Part shown: one piece after another, positions 1 to 10,304 of the stretch
Layout of the letters: every line of letters begins with the position of its first letter
How positions within the stretch are numbered: the first letter of the stretch is position 1
From: Physella acuta
Taxonomy: Eukaryota; Mollusca; Gastropoda; Physidae
DNA: 64,000 nt
Assembly (NCBI RefSeq): GCF_028476545.1
Contig: NW_026731581.1
Coordinates: 76,001-140,000 of the forward strand
Direction of reading: 5' to 3'
Notes under the pieces: model-generated
Told to the model about the DNA's origin: nothing
Database searches by the model: none
What the model saw: only the letters and a program-made list of their open reading frames with translations
Made by a program: the position numbers and the translations under genes

Positions 1-618
1 GTGCTATTTCCAAGAACCCAGAAGCGAAGCGTAAATTAACTTCCTAGTTTTCATTTCACCGACGGGTAATATATACAATACATGTCACGCTCTATCGTTC
101 TATAGGGGAGGCGGGGTATTGAAAATTTTCACATTCTACAGAATCTACAATGCTTTTGATTACACATAAAAACATCATTATTTTAAAGCGTATATTTAAC
201 GCCACCAGGAGGAGTCAATGTTTTTTTACACCAAGCTAAATGTTTGCAAATTTACAAATATCGTTGCTAAGATACAGATCACGATTGATCAATATCCTGA
301 ACATTGAAACATTTTTCCAGCACTACACTATGTGTTTGCTAACAGTTTCTTACATCGACTTACTTTAAAACACAAAAAACGTTTTCAATATGGTGTTACC
401 TGCTCACCACAATCAAACACCTTCTCTGGGTGTGTGTTTAGGTGAATATTTAACAACGTTGAATAATAAGACACTGTTTAGAATAGAATTTTCGAAATTC
501 ATAATTAAAGTGTAAAATTGTTATTCATATATCAATTTTACTCAGTATCTAGTTAACAACGCCATTCGTGCTATAACGTAGACTTTACTACTTCAAATGG
601 TTTCAAGAAAATACTTAC
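1..618. other. AT-rich intron sequence of the minus-strand receptor
   Basis: No exon, RNA gene or repeat could be recognised here. By position it should be intron downstream of the 619-753 exon. Confidence 0.4.
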
Positions 619-753
619 GGTACTGACAAGCAGGACCAAACCATTCATCGTCACACCTTGACCCATTGATGCAGGTACCGTCGTCTGTACATTTGTTGTT
701 TGTACAGTGGCACTGGAGCTTACAGTCTTGGCCAAACCATCCAACGTCACATG
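619..753 (-). CDS. EGF-like N-terminal exon of a third receptor gene (partial)
   Basis: The minus strand reads a 135-bp phase 1-1 exon with eight cysteines, containing CDVGWFGQDCKLQC and ending WFGPACQY. The acceptor AG sits at 755-754 and the donor GTAAGT at 618-613. The last motif matches the second exons of gene A (WFGPACQY) and gene B (WFGPGCHY), so this is the equivalent exon of another family member. The rest of that gene should lie left of the window. Its signal-peptide exon, expected to the right on the minus strand, was not found. It would be a secreted or membrane receptor module. The orientation makes it divergent from gene A. Confidence 0.75.
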
Positions 754-1212
754 CTTTAAATTTCAAAGAATTTTCAAATTTGGTGTCATTGTTTTACACC
801 ATTGGTCTATACTCTCTTCCTCTCATTTCTCCTTCTACCATCTCTTTTGCTCTCTCACTCTCTTACTCTCTCTTTTTTTTCTCACTGTATATGTTTATAT
901 AATATGGAACATATAGTAATAGTATATATATATTTTTTCTTTGATTTTATAGACATATTAAAAGAAAACTAGGTTGTAAAAAGCTCACATCTCTTAAATT
1001 ATTATCTATTTTTATTAAATGTATAAAATTGCAATCGTACCTGAACAAAAATTAAAAATTTGAACACACAAATAAATACCCGTTAATTTAACTAGTATCA
1101 TTGCTGTGTCCTGTGAGTTTAAAAATATATAAAAATATATAAAACATATAAACATACAGGTGTATTTCAATGACGCCATACATAACTTTACGTGAAGTTT
1201 ATTGTTCCATTG

Positions 1213-1247
1213 TATATATAAATTATATATATATAAATTATATATAT

Positions 1248-1325
<78 letters not shown>

Positions 1326-1349
1326 TATATATATATATGAATATATATA

Positions 1350-1396
<47 letters not shown>
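1213..1396. repeat. (TA)n microsatellite with TAAATTATA variants
   Basis: A long TA dinucleotide run is flanked by several imperfect units. Long isoleucine-tyrosine open frames here are artefacts of the repeat. Confidence 0.95.
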
Positions 1397-1398
<2 letters not shown>

Positions 1399-2916
1399 TA
1401 ATTTATTCAATTTCAAATATTGTAGTTTAGATTATTAAACGATTATAAAATGCTTTTTAAATATATCAATTCGATTGTTAACATTAAAAACCATCATTAT
1501 TGATAATTATAATTACTGACAAATAGAAATTGAAAATTATTTGTGTTTAAAATACAAGGTTTTAAATAGTGAAATACTTACAATTTCGTTGTCAATTTCT
1601 AACTCTCTAATGTTTTATTTTTTTATCAATTTTTAAATTGATAATTGGTTTTATTTAAAATGTCAAACAAAATATTAATCTGCAGCATTAAATGTGTGGC
1701 AGATTTGCCGAATTATACGATTATTCGATATTGAAAATGATCTTCTACAACAATACAAAAAAATTGATAGTGTCGAAACATTGTTTTAAAACTTCGCACT
1801 TTGAAATATCCGGTTTTTAAGAAGAAAATAACTTAAGTTGTAATTTCGATTAGGAATGTCAATCAACTGTATTAACATTAAACATAAATATTTCCTTTTT
1901 TAGGAAAAATTTGTACTTTTATATTTTATGTAAAAAAAGAAGTAGGCCTATATAATGATATGTAAATTGTTTTCATGGGACTTTTAAAAATCATGTGATA
2001 ATTAACAATCAATTCTTTCAAATGTTTTAAAAGCTAATACTAATTGTTAAATAGCATAATTGTAAAAAAAGACAGATTAAATAAATACATTCGATGTATT
2101 TTAACAGCTTCGAATTGTTGAAAAATACATTAACTTTACACAAAAAAATTAAATTTAAAAAAATAAATATTTGTTTTTATAATGAAGACATATTTAAAGC
2201 TTTATTATACAGAGAATAATATTTTGTAGTTTTTGACCATTAACGCAAAATAAGTAATGTAGCAGTTGTACAATTTAGCCACAGCTTAGAACCAAAATAG
2301 AAATCACAAATAACATCTTAGGTAAACAAAGGGTAAAGCAAATAAAACGTCTAGTTGGCTTAATATCAAGTGAGTGCTCCAAGATCCTTAACTGCGTGAC
2401 GTGACCTAATCATTTGTCTTTCAGTAACGAATTTGTATTTATGTTTAATTTTTGTTCTATGTGTGTTTTATGTAGCCTAAATATTGAGAAAACATTACAA
2501 AAACAAACAAAAATGTAACATACACTTAGCGAAGATTTACGTGCTACATTATTGTAACTTGTTTTGCCTTCCATAACATTCTAGGGTTAAAGTCGTGTGA
2601 TGATATTGAAAGTTATAAACTGATTGTGCGGTTTAAACATTTAAAATTGAATTATTTTTAAATTAATAATGTCATAAAATGTATTTGCTAAATCTGTCTG
2701 TAGAAAACACAAAGTACAACTAACAACTTGTATCTCACACCTTATTTTAGGCGTATGCCTAGTTATCCCAAAACAGATAACCTGTTGTTTTTAATGGCAT
2801 GATATGGGCTTTTAAAAGTAAATCCTTTAGATGTGAGCAAATGTTTTTTTACGGGGTGCTTATTTCGTTTATAAATGAATCATATTAAATATTAATATTT
2901 TATTAAGTAAAGACGG
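1397..2916. other. AT-rich spacer
   Basis: Very AT-rich sequence with short homopolymers. No exon with splice signals, cysteine pattern or repeat family was seen on either strand. Confidence 0.4.
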
Positions 2917-3030
2917 CTGGGCATAGAGCTGACCACATTACCCCTTCATATGCCGAGGTCACAGAAACAAGTGAATTCTACATGACTTGCCGCAAAAACC
3001 GTCAAGTTTGAAAGGGAACTTTACTACTTT
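2917..3030 (+). mobile_element. SINE body fragment (family S)
   Basis: The block GGGCATAGAGCTGACCAC ... TATGCCGAGGTCACAG ... AGTGAATTCTAC matches the body of the fuller copy at 36649-36898. The tRNA-like head is missing, so this is a truncated copy. Confidence 0.7.
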
Positions 3031-3414
3031 ACTTATTACTATTTTTACTACATAAATTTTGGGATGATTCCCCTCAATTCTCCTTGTAATAAAGGGTAAT
3101 AAAAATGACCGAGTTGAGAATCCTTCCATCATTATTTTTTAAAAGGATAAAACATGTTTTTATACATTTTAAAATTCTTTTAAAATGCACGTTAAAAATC
3201 ATTTTAAAATACATTTTAAAAACAAAGCGACCGTAAAAATAAGAAAAAAAAATTTAAACCTGAAAATAATTCAGAAATTTAATATTTTTAGAATCAATGA
3301 TATAGCAGTTACAAATCCAGAGAATTTTAAAACCTAAGTTATAACCTGAAGTTTTACTTTCGTAAGACAAACATTGATTGGTTATATTTAGGAACTCCGT
3401 GATTGATATTCTAG

Positions 3415-3600
3415 AATTCAGATCCTGGGTTCGAGTCCGTATAACGTTCCTGAGTCTACTCAGCCTTGATATTGGCACCAAACTCACGTTGGGAAAAGTA
3501 AAGGCGTTTGGGTATAGTGCTGACAACGTTATCCATTCATAAACATAGGCAAACTCTACTTCTTCCTCCCCATGGAACTTGTGGTTCAAAATGGTACTTA
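3415..3600 (+). mobile_element. SINE fragment (family S), diverged
   Basis: It holds a box-B-like GGGTTCGAGTCC followed by the family body (AACTCACGTTGGGAAAAG, GGTATAGTGCTGAC). It is more diverged than the 36649 copy and lacks the box A half. Confidence 0.65.
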
Positions 3601-4599
3601 AACTACATAAAATATTACCCTGACAAAGAAAAATATGCGATTAGTTCAGAGTAGATTTTTAATCCCATATAACCGCCAATTGATCAATGTCATTAGAATT
3701 AGGAGGGATTTTACGGTCGTCGGTATTTCATTTTCTCTGGCTTGATTAAGGCATTCATCAAAGCAGGGTTTAGTTTCGTCTTACAGATGCAAACCCGTTA
3801 AGAGAATTTCATGTTCCTTATCACTAGACATTATTGTAATAAATCAAAGAAAACAATAAAAAATCTTGGAACACCACTCAACATTACTTATTCCCACGTT
3901 TTCTTTAACTTGCTTTCGTCTCTGTCTTTCCAATCAAATCTTGCGATCGAAATTTCTGGCACTTCCCACTTAGCTAGCGCGCTGAAATTTTCAGGGAAGC
4001 TTTGTTTTGGATGACAATAGAATATTCAATTGTTATTATTACTAAATTGATCCATGGAAACATTTTATTGAGCATTTTAGACCGCTATATAATCTATATA
4101 TATAATTCTCCTCTGCGAGCCGTTAGAAAACAAGCTGCAAGCGCCTCCTTACAGTCCCCTCTCTTTCTCTCTATCACTATCACTACCACCGTACCCCACC
4201 CCCACATGGTCTGCTGAGCTGTGGTCACGTTAATGTTTACAAACCGTACAGCCAGGTTTAGTGACGGCTATTAGGGGCAGATAATTAAGTTTGAACCGAC
4301 TTTAAACTTACAGCAGGTAACTAAGAGGAGGCTGCTTTCACGGGGGGGGGGGGGGGTTAGGGTCGGGGTTAGGGGAAAGGAGGGGGGTTAGTGTTTTAAA
4401 GCAAATATTTTCAGTGGCAGCATTGGTACTGTCGAATTCACAAATTATGAATTACTGAAAGTAGAAAATAAATCAACTAGATAGCAGCGTATGATACGCC
4501 GCGGGTCGGCTCGTTGTAGTAAAACTGTGGGGAAAAAGGGACATAACCCAGTAACTGTAATTTGTGTACAAACAACCGTAACAACTGGTGGCCAGTATG
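3601..4599. other. Spacer without recognisable gene
   Basis: A poly-G stretch near 4341-4356 and simple AT-rich DNA are present. No coding or RNA signal could be supported. Confidence 0.4.
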
Positions 4600-4672
4600 G
4601 GGGAGACGATATGGTCGAGTGGTTGGGCATACGATTGCTATCCCACTCGACACGGGTTCAAATCTATGTGTT
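4600..4672 (+). mobile_element. tRNA-like SINE head
   Basis: ATGGTCGAGTGGTTGGGC (box A-like) is followed about 40 bases later by ACACGGGTTCAAATC (box B-like). The pieces do not fold into a convincing full tRNA and no body was recognised, so a SINE head is more likely than a tRNA gene. Confidence 0.45.
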
Positions 4673-4967
4673 CTAGTCAGTAACGTATTCACACAACGTG
4701 TTTTTTACGAATTGTCTTTTTACGAGTTGTCTTTTTACGAGTTGTCTTCGTTTACCCAAAAAAAAGTGAAAAGATAAAATCGATAGCAAGATTTTAATGC
4801 AAACAAACAGACAAAGACTAAAAAGTAGAAAATAATAATCATTAAAAAAGTTTAAAAAAACCCACGTTTTCTGATTGAACTAAAAAGTAGAAAATAAATG
4901 CTATACATCACAATAATGCAAGCGATCACTCTACTATAAGCGATGAAAAACATACATATAGATAATA

Positions 4968-4970
<3 letters not shown>

Positions 4971-5018
<48 letters not shown>
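4971..5018. repeat. (TA)n microsatellite
   Basis: A pure TA run directly flanks the left end of the inverted-repeat element at 5022. Confidence 0.95.
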
Positions 5019-5021
<3 letters not shown>

Positions 5022-5022
<1 letters not shown>

Positions 5023-6115
5023 GTTACGGTCAAAGCCCGAAGTCGGCCAATGCGCGGATTGGACGGCCAATGCGCGTATTGGCCAATATCGCCTCCCATT
5101 GACCGGTCAAAGTCCGAAATGTTGCTTGATTTCGGGCTTTGACCGGCCAATCCTCGGACTGGCCATGGTGGACCGGCCAAAATGGGTTGGAAAAATAAAT
5201 CGAAAGGTCGAGAGCGGTGCCAATCGAAAGTCTAGGGGGGGGGGGGTTGCAAATCGAAAGTTTGAGGGGGGGAGGGTCGCAAATCGAAATCTTGAGGGGG
5301 GTGCACATCGAAAAGTTTGTCCCCGGGCGCCGGGAAGGGCTGCTACGCCTATGCTACAATGTTTTTCACAAACTATACAGAATCTGTTGGCCACATTATT
5401 GTTACGCAACTGGTCTGGAAGTTCCGCCACGGCAGCAGATGTGTTAGCTGAGGATGTCGTTGCATTTATGGCAACCTCCATTTCTTCATTTGTTATTTCC
5501 CTTTTGTTGGGGAAATATGGTTTCTGACGCCCACGCCATCTCAAGTCGCTTGGACACTATTGTTCAACTTACAAGGAACGCGGCAAAAGTCTTTGAACGT
5601 TCCGTCTTTTTGCACGTGGTCGGTGACGCCGACTGTCTTTGATTTTGTTCTTTGATGATTGTCATCATGGAGGATGCTGTCACATACAGTTGTAGCCCAT
5701 ATATGGAAACTAACATGGATTTACATTTTTTTCTTTTGACAGCCATCTGCTATGTATGTCTCATGGTCTGGCGGCCCTTTTGATCCATGTCGCCTTGCAT
5801 ATAGAATGCTATACAAACAAGAGCAAAACAATACGTTACTCACAATGAAACCGCACCCAGAGTAATGAGAACGCGATCACAACTTAGTCTACATAAAACA
5901 TTGGCCAGGACATCCCGGCCAATGCGCGCATTGGCCGGCCAATGTACAAAATACGCTGTCAAGTTTAAGCACTTCGGACTTTGGCCAGTACGTCCCGGCC
6001 AGTGCGCGTATTGGCCGGCCAATGTACGAAATACGATCTTAGTGCTAAGTTCTTCGGGCTTTGGCCAAGAGAGCCGGCCAATCCGCGCTTTGGCCGCACT
6101 TCGGGCTTTGACCGT

Positions 6116-6119
<4 letters not shown>
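5022..6119. mobile_element. TIR DNA transposon with palindromic subterminal repeats (element L)
   Basis: The left end TGTTACGGTCAAAGCCCG is repeated inverted at the right end (6098-6119), with TA on both flanks and a (TA)n array on each side. Both subterminal regions carry repeated copies of the palindromic block GGCCAATGCGCG.ATTGGCC. A TA target fits Tc1/mariner-type insertion, but inside (TA)n a target duplication cannot be proved. The middle (5350-5880) contains open stretches on the minus strand that I could not assign to a family. A second repeat (element C, 5185-5355) sits inside. Confidence 0.65.
5185..5355 (-). repeat. Element C: G-rich tandem of AAATCGAAAGTTTGAG units
   Basis: About four units of CAAATCGAAA.TTTGAGGGGGG lie next to a GGGCGCCGGGAAGGG block and a CTACGCCTATG end. 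The same layout recurs at 21108-21308 and inside 30010-30170 in the opposite orientation, which defines a dispersed family. Confidence 0.6.

Positions 6120-6207
<88 letters not shown>
6118..6207. repeat. (TA)n microsatellite
   Basis: A pure TA run abuts the right end of element L. Confidence 0.95.
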
Positions 6208-6211
<4 letters not shown>

Positions 6212-6832
6212 CAATTAAAATGCTCATAACTACTTAGCACTCTAATCAGGAAGTTAAAAAAATCAATCCTGTTGTAACTTTTAATTCGGTTTAACATTTA
6301 TTATACGCAATATTCTAGACGTGATTTGGATTGATACAATCGCATCAGATGGTAACTGTAAGTAATATTTACATTTTTCTCCTTGGTAAACTTTAATTTT
6401 TGTTGCTAGTCGTCGTCATGCTAAACACAATGAACATGTGAACACATTAATGACCCAACCTAGACTCACTATGGATTTCAAGTGAAATGTGTCAGTGCAC
6501 TACGCTCGTGTTCCGAAATATTAAAATGCCTGTTAAATGTAACTTGTAAAGGCTCAGGTCCCTATAAGTAATTAGTTTATTGCCGTTTATAGTAATCAAA
6601 ATTGTCAAAAGAAAATTTCAAAATATCCAACAAACACCTTGCGGCCACTACCCACTTACTGATAATGTAAGTAAACTTGAGTTAGAGGGCCCAGGTTAGT
6701 TAGGTGCCGAATATGTGTTGATTATATGTTTCGTGTGTTCTATAATCTCTTTTAATAAGCTTGTATACGTTTAATAATTGCACAAAAACAGATTTTCAAT
6801 ACAATGTATGTTATAAAATTTCGGAGATGTGA
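6208..6832. other. AT-rich spacer
   Basis: No coding or repeat structure was recognised between the TA array and the piggyBac-like element. Confidence 0.35.
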
Positions 6833-6836
6833 TTAA

Positions 6837-7241
6837 CCCCTTTACCGTGTGTCACGAGTTAACTCGTCATATAAAATCTTGGGCTTAACCGTACATCACG
6901 AGTTAACTCGTCTTCAGATAAAAAAGTCGTCTGTGTGCCGTGCGTCGCGAGTTAAGTCGTTTTGATACGAAAATACGAAAATAGCATTGGAAATCAATAA
7001 CAATGTAGAGGGAGGCTAATCTAACAGCCAATTCAACAGCGTATGATAAAAATAGGTCATCACGTGATGTTGGTACTGTGCTTTTGAATTACCTTCTTTA
7101 TATTTACCTCATAAATTCTAAATGCAACTCATTTTCACTTGAAATGATGTTTTATTTTGTCAGGACAACATAACAAATCAAATAATGAAAAAAAAATACA
7201 CTATTTCTAAAAGAAATTTTTTTTTTTACACGGTAAAGGGG
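6837..7241. mobile_element. piggyBac-like MITE (element M)
   Basis: TTAA at 6833-6836 and 7242-7245 flanks an element whose ends are exact inverted copies, CCCCTTTACCGTGT on the left and its complement on the right. TTAA targets and CCC-type ends define the piggyBac superfamily. The left subterminal region repeats the palindrome CACGAGTTAACTCGT two to three times. The 405-bp interior has no transposase, so the copy is non-autonomous. Confidence 0.8.
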
Positions 7242-7631
7242 TTAACACCTTTAAAAGATACATATATCTCTGTATCTCTTACTAAAATACAGAATGATAA
7301 GAGTAATAAAATTGTGTCGCTAACCGGCCCCCACCTTGCTACACAAACACAAAATCTTACTAATTAATGGTAGTGGCTTTCTCTTGGTGCTCAGATATTA
7401 ATTCCTTAAGAGCCATTGCTAAACATGCTTTTTGAAAATGCTCCGTAAGATTAATCTCTCCAACAAAAACATTAGTTTCATTACCATCTTTACACTTATC
7501 TGTGCGCTCTTCACTCAAATGTCATCAAGCAATTTACTTTAACAGCAGGTTAAAATAACAAAAACAAAAAAATAATTTTGATTTCAACTCTTAACAAAAT
7601 CTGAGATCAGTTCTACTCAGTAGCGTAACGA

Positions 7632-8310
7632 GGCCTTGGGTTGTCACAAAAAACTCGGCATATCTGGGAAAAATCGGGAAATGGTTCAAAACTGACCAGT
7701 TGTATTTCCCTATATAATCTTTGTATATTATGGGAAAAACAGAGGGTCATTTCAACGCGGATTTTAGGGTACTTAAACTCAGTATATCTGGCTAATTTTT
7801 TGCATACTCTTAGGTCAATGGCTTGACCTTTAGGGAAAACTGTCGGTTTGACTCAAAGGCCTCGACGAGGGCTAAAAAGTCACCGCGAGTGAAATTCTCT
7901 TTATATGAGCTTTATTACGAAAAAAAATTTCCTCCGACGACCCCCCTTGAAATTTTGTGAGGTGGTAGGAGAACGCCTTGGGGTGTCACAAAAAACTCGC
8001 CATGTCCGTGAAAACTTCGTAAAGGGGTCAAAACTGACCAGTTGTATTTCCCTATATAATCTTTGTATTTTATGGGGAAAACAGGGAATTTTCAATACAA
8101 TTTTTAGGTTACTTAACCTCTGTACATCATGCTAATGTTTTGCATACACTACTATAGATGACTAGGCCGTATGGAAAAACTGTTGGTCAGACTCAAAGCC
8201 CTCGACCTGGGCTAAAAGATGACCGCGAGTGAAATTCTCCTTATATGAGATATATAAATAAATTGATGAACGATCCCCTTAAAATTATTTGAGGTCGTAG
8301 ACCGACCCTG
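7632..8310. repeat. Two ~345-bp tandem units inside element E
   Basis: Both units contain CTTGGGGTGTCACAAAAAAC-like starts, AAAACTGACCAGTTGTATTT, and CCGCGAGTGAAATTCTC. The second unit is about 85% similar by eye. Confidence 0.7.
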
Positions 8311-8599
8311 GAGGATAACAAAAAATCTTATTTCCGTCGCAAAAAGCCATTGTAGTCGTTAAATATGTTCATATATCTTATTTTCTTATATAAGAATAGC
8401 AACTGTTTGTTAAGAAAAAAAAGAAAACAAAGACATACGCCACTCGGTCCATTTTCAAGGGAGGTAACCTATTTAAATAATTATTTTTCAAATAATTGTA
8501 TACTATTTTAAACAGAAACAGAAAATGACAAAGTATAGCATTTGTTTTAGTATAAATTTAAGTTACTAATTAAGCTACGTATCATAATTAAATTAAAAC

Positions 8600-9305
8600 A
8601 AGGTAATTAAAAAGTCTAGTGACAATTTTAGCGAAATTTTCATTATGTTATCTAAAAATAGCTCTGTCGTAGCGTAAATCAACAGCAGGGTTAGTAAAAC
8701 CATTGGTTAGTTATTGAAACGTTTTTATTAAAAAAAATTCAGTATTTTACATGTTTTATTTACAATAGAGTTACATGACTAAAAACCATTGCGCGCCTAG
8801 GTACCGAACGTGATGGCGCAGCCATTGAACGTGATGGCGCAGCTATTGAACGTGATGACGCGTGTGGTGTGGTTGGATAAAAATGCCTACTAATTTGGTC
8901 CAAATTTTAATTAATTCAAAAAAAATTTTGTGACCGAACAAAAGAATATTTTTGAAAACTTTCTTCGTCAATATTGTTCTAAATTATGGCAGAAATCGAT
9001 TGGTACATGTTTCAAGTCGCTAAGTGGTTTGGTTGCCGAGATATGGGCCAAAAACTGCATTTTTTCGAGGTTTTTTGGCTTTTCCGGGAAATCCATGAAA
9101 GAAACCTGGAATTTTTATGGCCTATGTTCATCCTCGTAACTTGCTTAACATAATTGCTTTGGAACTAGTCCTCGATATTGCTTCGTTGAGGAGGAGATAC
9201 GACTTAAAGCTGCGGACACACATCCATTCATTCATACATACATACATCCAGAAATGACGGGTTAATAAACGCAATTCTCCAGAATGGAAATTGCGCTAAA
9301 AATAA
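8600..9305 (+). mobile_element. Helentron/pearl-like non-autonomous element (copy 1)
   Basis: A conserved block (AATATTGTTCTAAATTATGG ... TTGGTTGCCGAGATATGG) leads to a CATA/CATC microsatellite. It ends in the stem-loop CGCAATT ... AATTGCG followed at once by CTAAAA. A microsatellite core with a 3' hairpin and CTAR end is typical of Helitron-like INE/pearl repeats. The start is uncertain. A second copy lies at 27800-28337. Confidence 0.55.
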
Positions 9306-9569
9306 TTTTAAAAGTCAATGTAATAGAAATTATTGAATATACTGTTCATGGAACCTCTGTAGTTCTATTTCCAATTTAGTAATACATTTCGTACTTTCAA
9401 ATAATTTCTCTGAAAACGGATGATAAACAACATTCAACAACATCTTCTCTAAAATTAGCATTACTGTTTAAATTTAAGCACTCCACACCTTATCCATCAC
9501 TAAATAATTAGTATTCAAATTATCAACAAATGCTTTTGAAAACCTAAGCGAAGCTAGGCAGTATGCCTA

Positions 9570-9571
<2 letters not shown>

Positions 9572-9659
<88 letters not shown>
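9572..9659. repeat. (TA)n microsatellite
   Basis: A pure TA run inside element E. Confidence 0.95.
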
Positions 9660-9661
<2 letters not shown>

Positions 9662-10255
9662 CATATATACTTGTAAGTATGTGTATACGCAAGTGTATAA
9701 CTATTTTAATTTTTTTTCTGCTGAATGTATTTAATTCCCCCCCCCCCCCCTCCATACATGGTTTAACATATAGTTTATTACGATTCTCACCCAAACCGTT
9801 TTCCTCAGGCGTATATATTGCAATGTTGATTTGGTGTAACTCTCCCCGCCCCCCTCGTCACACCCGCGGTGATTGCTTTACACTGTGTTCAGATAATACT
9901 AACGATTTGTATTTCTATTCGGTTATAATTTCAGCTGCATGTGGCATGTTTTCTTTACCACTAGCAGATTTACGTCATGGTGTCACCCCCCCCCCCCTTT
10001 GCTCTTAAAAGACTATTTAATTAACTCTAATTAATCATTTAATTAAGTGAAATTATCATTTTACAATATATGTTTTACTTATTTTTGCTTTGCTGTCACC
10101 CACTAAATGGTGTCTCCCGGTGCGGTCCGCACCCCCGCCCCCCCCCCCCTCGCTACGCCACTGGTTCTACTTATATTTAAACATTTCTGTAATTTGGTTT
10201 ATTTGATTTCTCTAACAGGAAGATCCGCAAGTATAGAGACCCACAGAGAGAGAAG

Positions 10256-10304
10256 ATGAAGAGCTACCTTCTTCTTTATTCCCTACACCTCGTCTGGGGG
10301 CTAA
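10256..10304 (+). CDS. Gene A exon 1: signal peptide
   Basis: MKSYLLLYSLHLVWGL is a short signal peptide, ending in phase 1 at donor GTATAA. The ATG is the only one giving a hydrophobic leader that joins in frame to the 11534 exon. AG at about 10218 (CTAACAG) may be the acceptor of a 5'UTR intron. Confidence 0.8.

Larger units (their letters stand above)
7618..10163. mobile_element. hAT-like element E, 2.5 kb, with intact target duplication
   Basis: The ends read CAGTAGCGTAACGAGG and, inverted, CAGTGGCGTAGCGAGG. GTTCTACT (8 bp) flanks both sides (7610-7617 and 10164-10171). CAG ends with an 8-bp duplication are the hAT signature. Inside are two ~345-bp tandem units (7632-8310), a nested Helentron-like repeat ending near 9305, and a TA array. 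No transposase frame was recognised. The 30.0-kb element D has the same ends and looks like an internally deleted relative. Confidence 0.75.

Noticed and set aside
666-916. Plus-strand frames over 666-916
   Set aside because: They are the antisense of the minus-strand EGF-like exon and its intron.
1202-1438. Long Tyr-Ile open frames over TA arrays (also at 4852, 5840, 9567, 31665, 39117, 41026, 47636)
   Set aside because: They are translations of (TA)n dinucleotide repeats without start context or splice support.
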